Source of the DNA: Paucibacter sp. TC2R-5
GTDB lineage: Bacteria; Pseudomonadota; Gammaproteobacteria; Burkholderiales; Burkholderiaceae_C
Length of the DNA: 64,000 nt
Assembly: GCF_025717605.1 (NCBI RefSeq)
Contig: NZ_JAJIRQ010000007.1
Coordinates: forward strand, 124,001 to 188,000
Reading direction: 5' to 3'
The notes under the pieces are model-generated. The model had not been told where the DNA came from. It made no database searches and saw nothing but the letters and a program-made list of their open reading frames with translations. Within the stretch, counting starts at the first letter, position 1, and every line of letters starts with the position of its first letter. A program made the position numbers and the translations under genes. Shown here piece after piece: positions 1 through 8,194 of the stretch.

Positions 1-2327
1 AAGCCCACCAGCTCCAATTGCAGCATCAAGCGCGTATTGGTTTCTGCGCGTCCGGTCGAGAGGCGCTCGGCCCCAACCCGGAACACCCAGCAACCGGCGT
101 CATACTCAAAACCGAGCACCGAGTCGGTCAGCTTTCGGTCAAACATGCTGTATTGCACGCGCCCAGCGCTGTACCAGGCGCCGCCGCAGCCGGCGCTATC
201 GCGCTTGGGTCCGGCCTCCTGGCCATAGATGGGCCACTGCCATGCCAGCTCGACCTGCTCGCTCTGCCCACGCGTGAGCCGATAGGCCATGCTGACGGTA
301 CGAAAGGGGCCGGGCGAGTAACGTGCCCGCAGGATGGTGCGCACCGGGCGACTCTCATTGGGATTGAACTGCACCGCACCGTCGGTCCACCACTGCGGCC
401 GCAAATGCGCCGAACCCAGCAGCAAGAGGTCGGAGAAGCGCTGCGTCACCGGCACCCCGTCGGGCGTGACCAGCTGATCGCGGAACAAATATCGCTGCAC
501 CAGACCCAAGCGCAAAAGCTCGGCACCCTGCTCGTTATCGACCCAGCGGCTGACCGCGCCGGCGGTCAATTGATGGGCGTCGGAAACCCGGTCGATGCCG
601 GAGAACTGATTTGATGAGTAAATCGAATCGAAATTGAAGTCCTTGGGCGCGGAATCAAAGTTCGGGAACTGCTCTTGAGCCCGATAAGGTGTGTTGACGT
701 AGAGCACGCGCGGCTCCAAGGTTTGCGTCAACTGGCGCTCAAAGACGCTGGTTTCACGCTCAAACACCCAACCATGGTCGACACTGAAGGTCGTCACCGT
801 TCGTCCGATGGATTTGTGCCCGTCGTCGCGGGCCTGATCCAAGGCATATTGAGCGGCATTGACTTCCAGTCGCGGGATCAACCACCACGCCGCCCCGCCC
901 ATCGGTGCGCTGACATGCGCGAGCAAATGCGCGCGCTGCCCGGTTTGAGTCTGTGTAGGCAAGGCGCTAGGCGGCAGGTCAAAGCGGTTGTACTCCAGCT
1001 CTACCGAGCCCTCCAGACGGCTCTTGCGCCCCCAGGGCCGAAAGCCCTCCATGACCGCGTCATCGGCGGCCGAGGTCAGGCGTAGCCCGACCTGCGGCGA
1101 GCGTTGATAGGGCGAAGCAAACTGAGACTGGGTGTCCAAGCCCTGCAGCACCTGCCACCGCTGCACCCTCGCATAGGCCTGCATCTCGCCCCAATGGGTC
1201 TGCTGCCGCCGGTCAAACTGCAAATCCGTCGGCAAAAGCCGTTCGGTCTGCGAATGCAGGCGTTGTGGCAAGTCCTTCCAATAGTCATCGTCCGAGACCC
1301 GCTCCGCTGCAAAGCGGTAGCGCCAGTCGCGTGCCAACTCTCCGTTTTGATCGAGGTTCACGGCCCAGCGGGAATGACCCATCAAGCGATCATGCGGCAA
1401 CAAAGCCAGCTTGGCGATACCGGCGTGCTGCGGCTCCAGATAACGGAATTCACTGTCCAAGCCGAAGCCGCGCCGCGACATCACAAACGGAGTCAAGGTG
1501 GCATCACGCTGGGGGGCGATATTCCAGTAGTAAGGCATGCCGAACTCGACACCGCTGCGCTTGTCGATGCTGAAGCTTGGGGGAAGCCAGCCTGATTTAC
1601 GCCCCAGCCCGAGCGGGAAACTCAGCTTCGGGGCGGGCAAGATTGGTACGCCGTAAAAACGCAGCACGCCACCGGTGGCCACACCCACATTGGCGTCGAA
1701 GTCGAGTTCGAGCTTTTGTGCGCTGAGTTCCCAAGGCAGCACTTGACCATCCTCACGCACTGGGCAGCTGCTGTAGGTACCGGCCATCACCAAGACATTG
1801 TTGGCGCCGGCGAACTTGACACGTTCCGCATGCCCGCGCCCGCCGGTCAGCGCGAGGAAGTAGCTGGGCGAAAGAAACTCCCCCTCAAAGCGATTGATAT
1901 AGAGCTGCAACTCGGGGCCACTGAAAACATTGCCGTCGCGGTTGACTTCGACATTGCCGACCGCCCGCGCAAAATCCTCGACCTGCTCATAGTTCACCCG
2001 GTCCGCCTTGAGCAAGAGCTCGCCGGAGCGCAGTTCGACCGCCCCTTCCGCGCTGGAGCCCTGGTCCAGACGCATGCTCAGCTTTTCGGCGCCGATGACC
2101 AAAGCCGCCTTGCCGCTTTGCGGGCCCTTGCCACTGGTCTGACGCACCGGCTTCAGTCGCAGCGCCTCTTGGGCCGCATCGGCTGAAACGCTCGCGGCCG
2201 GCGCTTGCTGAGCGCGCACGCCGCTCGCCGGGAGCAAAGTCCATGCGCACAGGCACAGCAAGCTCAACCGGGGCCAGCCGCGCGGGAACGACTCTGTAGC
2301 GAAAACAAGGGGGGCGAATCGAACCAA
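1..2327 (-). CDS. lptD: LPS-assembly protein LptD, partial at 3' end
   Basis: LptD is the outer membrane beta-barrel that, with the plug lipoprotein LptE, inserts lipopolysaccharide into the outer leaflet. The minus-strand frame is open from a TTG at 2327 to the left edge, about 775 residues, so only a short C-terminal tail should be missing. Visible features are a hydrophobic signal segment ending near GVRAQ, an OstA-like jelly-roll region (AVGNVEVNRDGNVFSGPELQ), and C-terminal barrel strands ending RLMLQLELVG at the edge. No in-frame ATG precedes the mature protein. TTG at 2327 (or 2339, four codons upstream, just after an in-frame TAG) is therefore the likely start, an inference. Divergent amgK lies upstream, a familiar arrangement; surA would be expected beyond the left edge. 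Confidence 0.92.
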   Translation of the reverse strand, partial: MVRFAPLVFATESFPRGWPRLSLLCLCAWTLLPASGVRAQQAPAASVSADAAQEALRLKPVRQTSGKGPQSGKAALVIGAEKLSMRLDQGSSAEGAVELRSGELLLKADRVNYEQVEDFARAVGNVEVNRDGNVFSGPELQLYINRFEGEFLSPSYFLALTGGRGHAERVKFAGANNVLVMAGTYSSCPVREDGQVLPWELSAQKLELDFDANVGVATGGVLRFYGVPILPAPKLSFPLGLGRKSGWLPPSFSIDKRSGVEFGMPYYWNIAPQRDATLTPFVMSRRGFGLDSEFRYLEPQHAGIAKLALLPHDRLMGHSRWAVNLDQNGELARDWRYRFAAERVSDDDYWKDLPQRLHSQTERLLPTDLQFDRRQQTHWGEMQAYARVQRWQVLQGLDTQSQFASPYQRSPQVGLRLTSAADDAVMEGFRPWGRKSRLEGSVELEYNRFDLPPSALPTQTQTGQRAHLLAHVSAPMGGAAWWLIPRLEVNAAQYALDQARDDGHKSIGRTVTTFSVDHGWVFERETSVFERQLTQTLEPRVLYVNTPYRAQEQFPNFDSAPKDFNFDSIYSSNQFSGIDRVSDAHQLTAGAVSRWVDNEQGAELLRLGLVQRYLFRDQLVTPDGVPVTQRFSDLLLLGSAHLRPQWWTDGAVQFNPNESRPVRTILRARYSPGPFRTVSMAYRLTRGQSEQVELAWQWPIYGQEAGPKRDSAGCGGAWYSAGRVQYSMFDRKLTDSVLGFEYDAGCWVFRVGAERLSTGRAETNTRLMLQLELVG

Positions 2328-2529
2328 GGCGGTGGGCAAAGACGTTGACTAGGGGCCGAGCACAGCAAGATGCCGGCAACTTCAATAAAACAGCGAGGCC
2401 GCAAGGGCGAGCAATTCACGCGCAAGGCGCCGAGCCTGCCCTCACGGTTTGTAAAATCCATTATCCATGAGGCGGCCAAAAGCCCGTCCCTGCCTCAGCC
2501 GATTTCCTCTAACGTGCAGCGCCCCGCCC

Positions 2530-3588
2530 ATGAACTCCATTGTTTGGCCCCAGAAAAACCGCGAACTGCACTTTCAAACTTGGCTGCAGCCCCTGCTAAC
2601 GCAACACGGCCTGCTAGCCGACACCCTGCAACTGGCCAGCGCCGACGCGAGCACGCGACGCTACTTGCGCATCACGGGCGAGAGCGGCAGCAGCTTCATC
2701 GTGATGGACGCGCCGCCAGAGAGCAACGATGTGCGCCCCTTCATCGCTATTGCCAAGCATATGGCCCTTGACTGCGGCCTGCATGTGCCGGAAATCATCG
2801 CCGCCGACGAAGCCCTGGGCTTTGTGCTGCTCAGCGACCTGGGGGATTTGACCTATCTGAAGGCGCTTCAATCTGCCAGCCCGGCCGAAGTAGACCGCCT
2901 GATGCGCGCGGCCACGCAAACCCTGCTGCAATGGCAACTCAAGGGCGACGCAGCCCGACTGCCGGCCTTTGACGAAAGTTTTGTGCGCCGCGAACTGCAG
3001 ATCTTTGTCGACTGGTGTGTGCAGCGCGAATACGGCCGGCAGTGGAGCGAGACGCAGCTCAAATGGTGGGAGCACAGTTGCAAGGTGCTGGTGGCCAATA
3101 TGGCCGAGCAGGCCCAAGTACCCATGCACCGCGATTTCATGCCGCGCAATTTAATGGTTTGCTCGGCTGCCGATGGCGCACTGCAAGTCGGCGTGCTGGA
3201 TTTCCAAGACGCGGTGCGCGGACCCGTAGGCTACGACCTCGCCTCGCTGCTGCGCGACGCCTTCATCTCCTGGGACGAAGAACAAGAACTCGACTGGGCG
3301 ATTCGCTATTGGGAACAGGCCCGCCGCGCCGGCTTGCCCGTCGACCCCGACTTTGGTGAGTTCTGGCGGCAGGTGGAGTGGAGCGGCCTGCAGCGCCACC
3401 TGAAAATCCTTGGCCTGTTCTGCCGCCTCAAGCACCGCGACGGCAAGCCCGCTTATGCAGAGGACCTGCCGCGCTTTTTTGCCTATGCGATCAAGGTCTC
3501 GACCCGCTATGTGCAGCTCTCACCGCTGACGCATCTGCTGCAAGACCTGCAGGGCAGCATGGTCGAGACCAGCTTCACCCTGCGCTAG
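2530..3588 (+). CDS. amgK: AmgK-type amino-sugar (MurNAc/GlcNAc) anomeric kinase
   Basis: This is a 352-residue aminoglycoside-phosphotransferase-fold kinase. The catalytic loop HRDFMPRN (H200, D202) and the metal-binding DFQDAVRG (D224) are intact. Known AmgK enzymes phosphorylate MurNAc and GlcNAc at the anomeric carbon in the peptidoglycan recycling route that bypasses de novo, fosfomycin-sensitive UDP-MurNAc synthesis. The ATG at 2530 is preferred over an upstream in-frame ATG at 2467, because the family's N-terminus (HFQTWLQP) follows directly. The position divergent from lptD matches the conserved locus. The usual partner nucleotidyltransferase murU does not follow; the next gene is convergent and only 12 bp away. 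Function is assigned from family and context. Confidence 0.85.
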   Translation: MNSIVWPQKNRELHFQTWLQPLLTQHGLLADTLQLASADASTRRYLRITGESGSSFIVMDAPPESNDVRPFIAIAKHMALDCGLHVPEIIAADEALGFVLLSDLGDLTYLKALQSASPAEVDRLMRAATQTLLQWQLKGDAARLPAFDESFVRRELQIFVDWCVQREYGRQWSETQLKWWEHSCKVLVANMAEQAQVPMHRDFMPRNLMVCSAADGALQVGVLDFQDAVRGPVGYDLASLLRDAFISWDEEQELDWAIRYWEQARRAGLPVDPDFGEFWRQVEWSGLQRHLKILGLFCRLKHRDGKPAYAEDLPRFFAYAIKVSTRYVQLSPLTHLLQDLQGSMVETSFTLR

Positions 3589-3600
3589 ACCGTTTTCAGC

Positions 3601-5076
3601 TCAGGGGTGCGCAGCCATCACCTGCGCCACCGCAGCAGTCAGGCGTTTGCCGTAGGGCACGTGCAAGAACTCATTCGGGCCATGGGCATTGCTCTTCGGG
3701 CCCAAGACGCCGCAGACCATCATCTGTGCCGCTGGAAAGCCTTTTTGCAACATGCTCATCAAGGGGATGGTGCCGCCCTGGCCGATATAACCCACCGGCG
3801 CACCGAAATGCGTCTCGCTGGCCTGGTTGAGCGCTTGGCTCAGCCATGGCGACAGATCGGGCGTGTTCCAGCCGGTCGCACCGTAAGCACCGGCGCGGCC
3901 GTCGGGCACGAATGTAACCTTGGCGTTATAGGGCGCGTTGTCTTCGAGCAGAGCTTTCAGGCGAAGCGCGGCGTCGTTGCCGTCAACCAGGGGTGGCAGG
4001 CGCAGCGACAGCTTGAAGGCAGTGAAAGGCCGCAGAACATTGCCGGCACTCTTCATCTCCGGGAAACCGTCCACGCCAGTGACCGACAAGGTGGGCCGCC
4101 ACGTGCGGTTGAGCAAGACTTCGACCGGCTCAGCCGTCATCGGCAGCACCGGGCCGCCATCGGCGCCGCAAGCCCAGGGCAGGCGCTTATACACCTCATC
4201 CTTCAACAGAGCTGCTGTCGCTTTGGCCTGCTCCACCCGGTTGGCCGGGATCTCGCAGTGAAAACTCTCGGGCAGCAAGCGGCCGGTTTTGGAATCCTCC
4301 AGCCGGTCCAGCACTTGACGCAAGATCCGAAACGAGGAAGGCACCACGCCCGAGCCGTCGCCGGAGTGAATCCCTTCGGTCAAGACCTCGACCTTGAGTA
4401 CGCCGCTGACCATGCCGCGCAAAGAAGTCGTTAGCCACAGCTGACCATAATCACCGGCACCAGAGTCGAGGCAGACCACCAGCGACACCTGGCCCAGCCG
4501 CTCCTTCAGGACGTCGAGGTAGGCCGGCAGATCGTAGGAGCCAGACTCTTCGCAGGTTTCAATGATGCCAACGCACCGTGGGCGCGGGATGCCTTGTTTG
4601 TCCAGCGCCATGATGGCCGTCAGCGATGCGTAGACCGCGTAGCCATCATCGGCGCCACCGCGCCCGTAGAGCTTGCCATCCTCGTACTTGGGCGTCCAAG
4701 GGCCCAGATCGCTGCGCCAGCCACTGAACTCGGGTTGCTTGTCCAGATGGCCGTACAGCACGATGGTGTCGGCGCTATCCAGCTTGGTGGCCGGCACCTC
4801 AAAGAAGATGATGGGCGTGCGGCCTTCCAGACGAATGACTTCCAGCTTGAGCCCGGCCACTTTTTTGCTCTCGACCCAGCCGGCCGCGTCGCGCAGTACC
4901 CGCTCGATATGGCCATTAGCGGCCCAGTCGGCGTCGAACATCGGGCTCTTGGCCGGAATGGCGATGTACTGCGTCAGCGCGGGGACGATTTCATCGTCCC
5001 AAACCTGGGCTGCAAAGTCGGCAATGGCCGTGGCTTGATCGGGCTGCAAGGGCAAGGCGGGGTCGCGAGCATTCAT
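3601..5076 (-). CDS. M20 family metallopeptidase (dipeptidase-like)
   Basis: This 491-residue protein is a di-zinc M20 hydrolase. Visible motifs are YGHLDKQP (zinc ligand H110, with D112), GRGGADDGYA (bridging Asp near 143), the catalytic glutamates in CEESGS (about 176-177) and HSGDGSG in the dimerisation-domain region. This set is typical of the M20 dipeptidase/carnosinase-like branch, which hydrolyses di- or oligopeptides in the cytoplasm. There is no signal peptide. The gene is convergent with amgK. Substrate cannot be read from sequence; other amidohydrolases of the same clan are the main alternative. Confidence 0.85.
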   Translation of the reverse strand: MNARDPALPLQPDQATAIADFAAQVWDDEIVPALTQYIAIPAKSPMFDADWAANGHIERVLRDAAGWVESKKVAGLKLEVIRLEGRTPIIFFEVPATKLDSADTIVLYGHLDKQPEFSGWRSDLGPWTPKYEDGKLYGRGGADDGYAVYASLTAIMALDKQGIPRPRCVGIIETCEESGSYDLPAYLDVLKERLGQVSLVVCLDSGAGDYGQLWLTTSLRGMVSGVLKVEVLTEGIHSGDGSGVVPSSFRILRQVLDRLEDSKTGRLLPESFHCEIPANRVEQAKATAALLKDEVYKRLPWACGADGGPVLPMTAEPVEVLLNRTWRPTLSVTGVDGFPEMKSAGNVLRPFTAFKLSLRLPPLVDGNDAALRLKALLEDNAPYNAKVTFVPDGRAGAYGATGWNTPDLSPWLSQALNQASETHFGAPVGYIGQGGTIPLMSMLQKGFPAAQMMVCGVLGPKSNAHGPNEFLHVPYGKRLTAAVAQVMAAHP

Positions 5077-5412
5077 GATGGGGTTCCAGCTTGTGGCAGG
5101 GGAGACTCTATTTTAGAGCAAGGTTCGGCGTTCAACCAAACGGCACAAGCAACGAACCAAGCACCAAACACCACAAGAGCCGCCCAACGTCAACTATGCC
5201 GATCATATAAATAGTTATTTGCAAATTCCGCCATCTCATTAAGGCAGTCTTCAGATAGCGTGAATTTTCACAATTCGCTCAAATAGCTCGTTATGTGGAC
5301 GCCAATTCAAAAAACTGAAAAAATAGCCCCATACAATTTCTCACCCACGCACCATTCATAAAATTGGGCGTTCGGGTGAGTAGTTATGTTTTCTAAAAAT
5401 TCAGGGAATTCA
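5077..5412. other. AT-rich intergenic region upstream of a PEP-CTERM gene
   Basis: This stretch of about 335 bp separates the divergent M20 peptidase and PEP-CTERM genes, and no credible ORF is seen. From about 5190 to 5400 it is much richer in A and T than the surrounding coding DNA. A short inverted repeat GTGAA-TT-TTCAC lies near 5260-5271, and a -10-like TACAAT lies at 5332-5337 without a convincing -35. The promoter of the PEP-CTERM gene is probably here, but I cannot place it firmly. Confidence 0.45.
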
Positions 5413-6162
5413 ATGAAGTTCACTTCCATCGCACGCGCAGCCGTACTGGCTGCCGCTTCCATCGGCGCCGCTCAAGCGTCGCCCCTCGTCACCAACGGGG
5501 ACTTCAATACAGGCAACGGCATCGGCCTGTTCGGCTCCAAGGCCGACGCTCCGGGCTGGTACTCGGACAGTTATGGCAGCGCCTTCAACTTCCTGGTGGA
5601 CAAGAACGCGGATAGCAGCGGCTTCCAGTCCAACACAGGAACAATCAAGTTGTACGGCCCAGTTTCGGGGTCAAACAATGGCTTCACTGAAAGCAGCAAC
5701 GGCAATCGCTTTTTCGGTGGCGACGCCGATTACGCCTCCGCACGGCTGTACCAAACCATCAACGGGCTGGTGGTGGGTCAAAGCTACAAGCTGAGCTTCG
5801 AATGGGCCGGCGCGCAGTTTGTGCCAGATGGTGTGCACAATCAAACCTTGTACAACGCCAGCCAATGGCATGTCACCCTCGATAACGCTCTGGACGTGCG
5901 CACTGCCTTGTATGAAGACAAAAATGGCGCAGGCTTCGGCGGCTGGTGGAAGGTCAGCTATGACTTTGTGGCCCACAGCACTTCCGCAACACTGAGCTTC
6001 CTGGCTGAAGGCAACAAGCCGGCAGGCGGCATCGGCGGCCCTTCGTTCGCACTGCTGGACGATGTGGTCATCACCGCAGTTCCAGAGCCAAGCACCTACG
6101 CGCTGCTGTTGGCAGGCTTGGGCGCCGTCGGTTTTGTTGCCCGTCGTCGTAAGGCTGACTGA
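5413..6162 (+). CDS. PEP-CTERM sorting domain-containing protein
   Basis: This is a secreted protein of about 249 residues with an N-terminal signal peptide (MKFTSIARAAVLAAASIGAAQAS). The C-terminal PEP-CTERM signal consists of VPEPSTYALLL, a hydrophobic stretch and RRRKAD. In known systems this tail is recognised by an exosortase (EpsH), linking the protein to surface or extracellular matrix export. The mature part begins LVTNGDFNTGNG and contains a jelly-roll-like pattern with ALLDDVVI near the end, resembling the DUF642/carbohydrate-binding-like folds of other PEP-CTERM proteins. The ATG at 5413 is chosen over 5386 because AGGGA lies about 7 bases upstream of it. No exosortase gene is in the window. 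Confidence 0.88.
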   Translation: MKFTSIARAAVLAAASIGAAQASPLVTNGDFNTGNGIGLFGSKADAPGWYSDSYGSAFNFLVDKNADSSGFQSNTGTIKLYGPVSGSNNGFTESSNGNRFFGGDADYASARLYQTINGLVVGQSYKLSFEWAGAQFVPDGVHNQTLYNASQWHVTLDNALDVRTALYEDKNGAGFGGWWKVSYDFVAHSTSATLSFLAEGNKPAGGIGGPSFALLDDVVITAVPEPSTYALLLAGLGAVGFVARRRKAD

Positions 6163-6188
6163 TCAACTGGTCAAGCATCTGCGGAGTA

Positions 6189-6227
6189 GCGCAATCCAAT
6201 CAATCCTTGATTGAGTATTGATTGCGC
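6189..6227 (+). repeat. Long interrupted hairpin in the 3' UTR of the PEP-CTERM gene
   Basis: Inner arms CAATCAA (6197-6203) and TTGATTG (6207-6213) form a perfect 7-bp stem with a 3-base loop. Outer arms GCGCAATC (6189-6196) and GATTGCGC (6220-6227) extend it by 8 bp across a 6-base one-sided bulge. There is no T-tract, so it is not itself an intrinsic terminator; one follows 20 bp later. A role as an RNA-stabilising structure or protein-binding site is inference. Confidence 0.5.
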
Positions 6228-6245
6228 CGCTGAGACTCTGCACGC

Positions 6246-6275
6246 AAACCGGGTTGCCGCAAGGCGCCCGGTTTT
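6246..6275 (+). terminator. Rho-independent terminator after the PEP-CTERM gene
   Basis: Stem arms AAACCGGG (6246-6253) and CCCGGTTT (6267-6274) enclose a 13-base loop and end in a short T-run. It lies about 85 bp after the PEP-CTERM stop and just before the next gene on the same strand, so the two are probably separate transcripts. Confidence 0.65.
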
Positions 6276-6311
6276 CAATTCCGCGCCAGTTCGCTGAACC
6301 TCCTTCTCGCC

Positions 6312-7169
6312 ATGAATCAAGCGCAATATTGGATACAACTGCTGAGCCAGTTGGGCAGTGAGGCCCTCAGACTTTGCATCTGGCTGCTGCTGCTGGGCGC
6401 CGTCTTGCTGCCTTTGGAGCTTCTTCTTTCGCGTCGGTCAGCGGCGGAAAAGCGCGTCCGTATTGAGTCCTTCGACCTCCTCTATTTCTTCATCAACGGC
6501 TTGCTGCCGGGCTTGCTGTTGACGGCGCCCTTGGCTTTGCTGGCCGTCATGGCGCGGCATCTGGTGCCCGAGGCGCTGCCACAGGCGGTTGCCACCCTGC
6601 CCTTATGGCTGCGGCTTTTGCTGGTGCTGGTGGTCAGCGAGGTGGGCTTTTACTGGGGCCATCGCTTGAGCCACAAAGTGCCGTTTTTATGGCGCTTCCA
6701 TGCAGTTCACCATGCACCCAAGGGTCTGAACTTTCTGGTCAATCTGCATGCCCATCCGCTGGATTTGTGCTTCAACCGCCTATGCGGTTTTATTCCACTC
6801 TATTTGCTTGGCTTGATCGGCCCGACTGCCGGTGGCACCGCCACGCCCTTCGCCTTGATTGTTTTCAGCAATTTCTGGGCTCATTTTGTGCACGCCGATG
6901 TGCGCTGGCGCCTGGGGCCGCTGGAGCAGTTGATCTCATCGCCGGCTTTCCACCATTGGCATCACAACCGGGACGAACGGGCCGACTGCAACTTTGCCTC
7001 GCTGCTGCCCTGGATGGACCGTCTGTTTGGCACGCATCACCTGCCCAAACATTGGCCGACTGCCTATGGCATCACCGCAGACCATCCGGCTGGACTATGG
7101 CAACAAATGGCCGAGCCGCTGAAGCCTGCCGCGCGCCCATCAGGGTCAAATGCTACAAGCCAGGCCTAG
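6312..7169 (+). CDS. Sterol desaturase / fatty acid hydroxylase superfamily membrane protein
   Basis: This is an integral membrane di-iron enzyme of 285 residues. Hydrophobic segments occupy roughly residues 15-35, 50-80 and 95-115, with another near 165-190. The histidine clusters of the superfamily follow in order: GHRLSHK, FHAVHHAP, NLHAHPLD and AFHHWHHNRD. These ligate two irons and support O2-dependent hydroxylation or desaturation of lipid chains. The substrate is not evident; bacterial relatives act on fatty acids, sterol-like lipids or carotenoids. The stop codon overlaps the convergent hydrolase stop by 4 bp. Confidence 0.85.
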   Translation: MNQAQYWIQLLSQLGSEALRLCIWLLLLGAVLLPLELLLSRRSAAEKRVRIESFDLLYFFINGLLPGLLLTAPLALLAVMARHLVPEALPQAVATLPLWLRLLLVLVVSEVGFYWGHRLSHKVPFLWRFHAVHHAPKGLNFLVNLHAHPLDLCFNRLCGFIPLYLLGLIGPTAGGTATPFALIVFSNFWAHFVHADVRWRLGPLEQLISSPAFHHWHHNRDERADCNFASLLPWMDRLFGTHHLPKHWPTAYGITADHPAGLWQQMAEPLKPAARPSGSNATSQA

Positions 7170-8032
7170 CCAAATCGTTCAACCAGCCAGCTCTGCAAGC
7201 GAGCAAACACCTGCTCGCGTTCAGGCTCGTTGAAAATCTCGTGAAACAGGGGCTCAAAACACTGCGCCTTGACCAGGCCCTGCGGTGCGCTGGCAGCGAA
7301 CTCGGCCGAGCCAGCCGGCGCCACGCACTTGTCGCTGCCGGCCCACATCAACAAGGTCGGCACGACCCAGTCGGCGCCATGCAAACGCACCAACTCGCCG
7401 CCGTCCACAATCGCCCGCGCCAAGGTCGGCGTGATGCGGTCATGCACCAAGGGGTCATCAACATAGGCTTTGACCACCGCCGCATCACGCGAGATCCATT
7501 TGGTCTTGAGCCCATTGCCGACCGCCAAATGCGGCGCCAGCGCCACACCGATGGCCAGTTGCAGGCGCTGGAAACTTGACATGCCGGGGTCCAGCGCGGG
7601 CGAACTCAACACCAGCGCGTCGATGGGGCGAAACCACATCGGCAATTGCCCGCCGCTGCTGGCCGCCAGGCCGCCGGCCACAAAACGCGCCACCACCAGG
7701 CCGCCCATGCTGTGCCCCAGCAGAATCAAGGGGCTGCGCCCCAGCTGAGGGTCGAGCCGCAACTCGTCGATCACCAGGGCGAGGTCTCGTAGCAGACATT
7801 CGCCATCGCTCACATCCCCGCGCGGGCCACCCGACGCGCCGTGACCGCGCTGGTCGAAGCCCACCACATGCCAGCCCCAGTTGTTCAAGCGCGCAGCCAG
7901 AGTCTCATAACGCCCAATATGCTCACCCAGACCGTGGACGATCAAGACGGTGCCAAGTGCTGGCTCCATACCGGGCTTGCTCCACTGTCGCCAGTGCAGC
8001 GGTACGCCGTCATCACATCTCAAGGTACGCAT
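7166..8032 (-). CDS. Alpha/beta hydrolase, monoacylglycerol lipase type (S33-like)
   Basis: This 288-residue serine hydrolase shows VHGLGEHIGRYE (oxyanion region), FDQRGHGASGG and the nucleophile elbow GHSMGG (Ser about 108). A candidate acid lies in WAGSDKCVAP and the catalytic His in PLFHEIFN. The pattern matches the monoglyceride lipase/lysophospholipase group, which cleaves acyl esters of small lipids. The start at 8032 (MRTLRCDDG) is chosen because the longer reading frame up to 8125 adds a non-conserved Cys-rich extension. There is no signal peptide, so it is probably cytoplasmic. The neighbouring fatty acid hydroxylase-like gene hints at lipid metabolism but lies on the other strand. 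Confidence 0.85.
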   Translation of the reverse strand: MRTLRCDDGVPLHWRQWSKPGMEPALGTVLIVHGLGEHIGRYETLAARLNNWGWHVVGFDQRGHGASGGPRGDVSDGECLLRDLALVIDELRLDPQLGRSPLILLGHSMGGLVVARFVAGGLAASSGGQLPMWFRPIDALVLSSPALDPGMSSFQRLQLAIGVALAPHLAVGNGLKTKWISRDAAVVKAYVDDPLVHDRITPTLARAIVDGGELVRLHGADWVVPTLLMWAGSDKCVAPAGSAEFAASAPQGLVKAQCFEPLFHEIFNEPEREQVFARLQSWLVERFG

Positions 8033-8194
8033 GCACACAGTGTAGGTAGGGCATGCCGCCTCGCGCCTCAGTGCTTGCCCGATCGGTATAACTACGCAAA
8101 CACCCGCCATACAAAAGCAAGGCAAGCGCCGATGGCGATGCGCACGGCTCTACACTCACGGGCGTAGCCAAGTCCTCCCGCCCCAGAAGGCCCC

